The translations under genes and the position numbers were made by a program. Of a DNA stretch of 24,139 bases, positions 24,130 to 24,139 are shown piece by piece (position 1 is the stretch's first letter; every line of letters starts with the position of its first letter). Where the stretch lies: the NCBI GenBank assembly GCA_964386925.1, contig CAYLUU010000033.1:1-24139 (forward strand), in the 5' to 3' direction. Source of the DNA: CAG-791 sp964386925 (GTDB lineage: Bacteria > Bacillota > Clostridia > Lachnospirales > Lachnospiraceae). The notes beneath the pieces were generated by a model. That model searched no databases. It was not told the DNA's origin and saw only the letters and a list, made by a program, of their open reading frames with translations.

Positions 24130-24139
24130 GGATTCAGAG

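Overview
The window looks like a chromosomal segment of a low-to-mid GC Firmicute of class Clostridia, most likely Lachnospiraceae. The support is the gene order rpmB ... asp23(yloU)-fakA(yloV)-recG, the zinc-type L28, strong GGAGG ribosome binding sites, and a surface protein ending in a VLGA..R/VKTGD-type sorting signal rather than streptococcal LPxTG. Genus cannot be decided. The sequence is a draft scaffold with two 100-N gaps (16390-16489 and 16632-16731).

Region 1 (1-14355) is an accessory Sec (aSec) glycoprotein export locus on the + strand. It opens with the 3' end of a serine-rich repeat surface adhesin. Then follow secY2, asp1, asp2, asp3, secA2, gtfA, gtfB, a 58-codon membrane protein in the position of asp4 (SecE-like), two tandem Gtf3-type glycosyltransferases and a truncated GT4 glycosyltransferase. 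The order from secY2 to asp4 matches the streptococcal gspB/secA2 loci. In the expected scheme GtfA/GtfB add GlcNAc to the adhesin's Ser/Thr repeats, Gtf3 extends the glycan, Asp2 O-acetylates it, SecA2/SecY2/Asp1-3 (with Asp4) export it, and a sortase anchors it. A 15-bp hairpin between the adhesin gene and secY2 probably sets the ratio of substrate to export machinery. No Asp5 (SecG-like) gene is seen.

Region 2 (14356-16753) holds rpmB with a strong promoter and terminator, a MATE transporter gene, and an intergenic stretch with a three-armed palindromic element partly repeated 131 bp downstream. Both scaffold gaps lie here. Their flanks carry 55-bp exact repeats, so they look like assembly artefacts rather than real interruptions.

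Region 3 (16754-24139) is housekeeping: asp23 (yloU) and fakA in one operon with a terminator, recG, a DegV/FakB-type fatty-acid binding protein, and a GyrB/ParE topoisomerase subunit. FakA and a FakB-type partner within a few kilobases suggest exogenous fatty acid activation.

Most likely to be missed: the 58-aa Asp4 candidate, the Gtf3 paralog with an internal deletion of about 40 residues, the multi-arm palindrome, and the spurious nature of the gaps.
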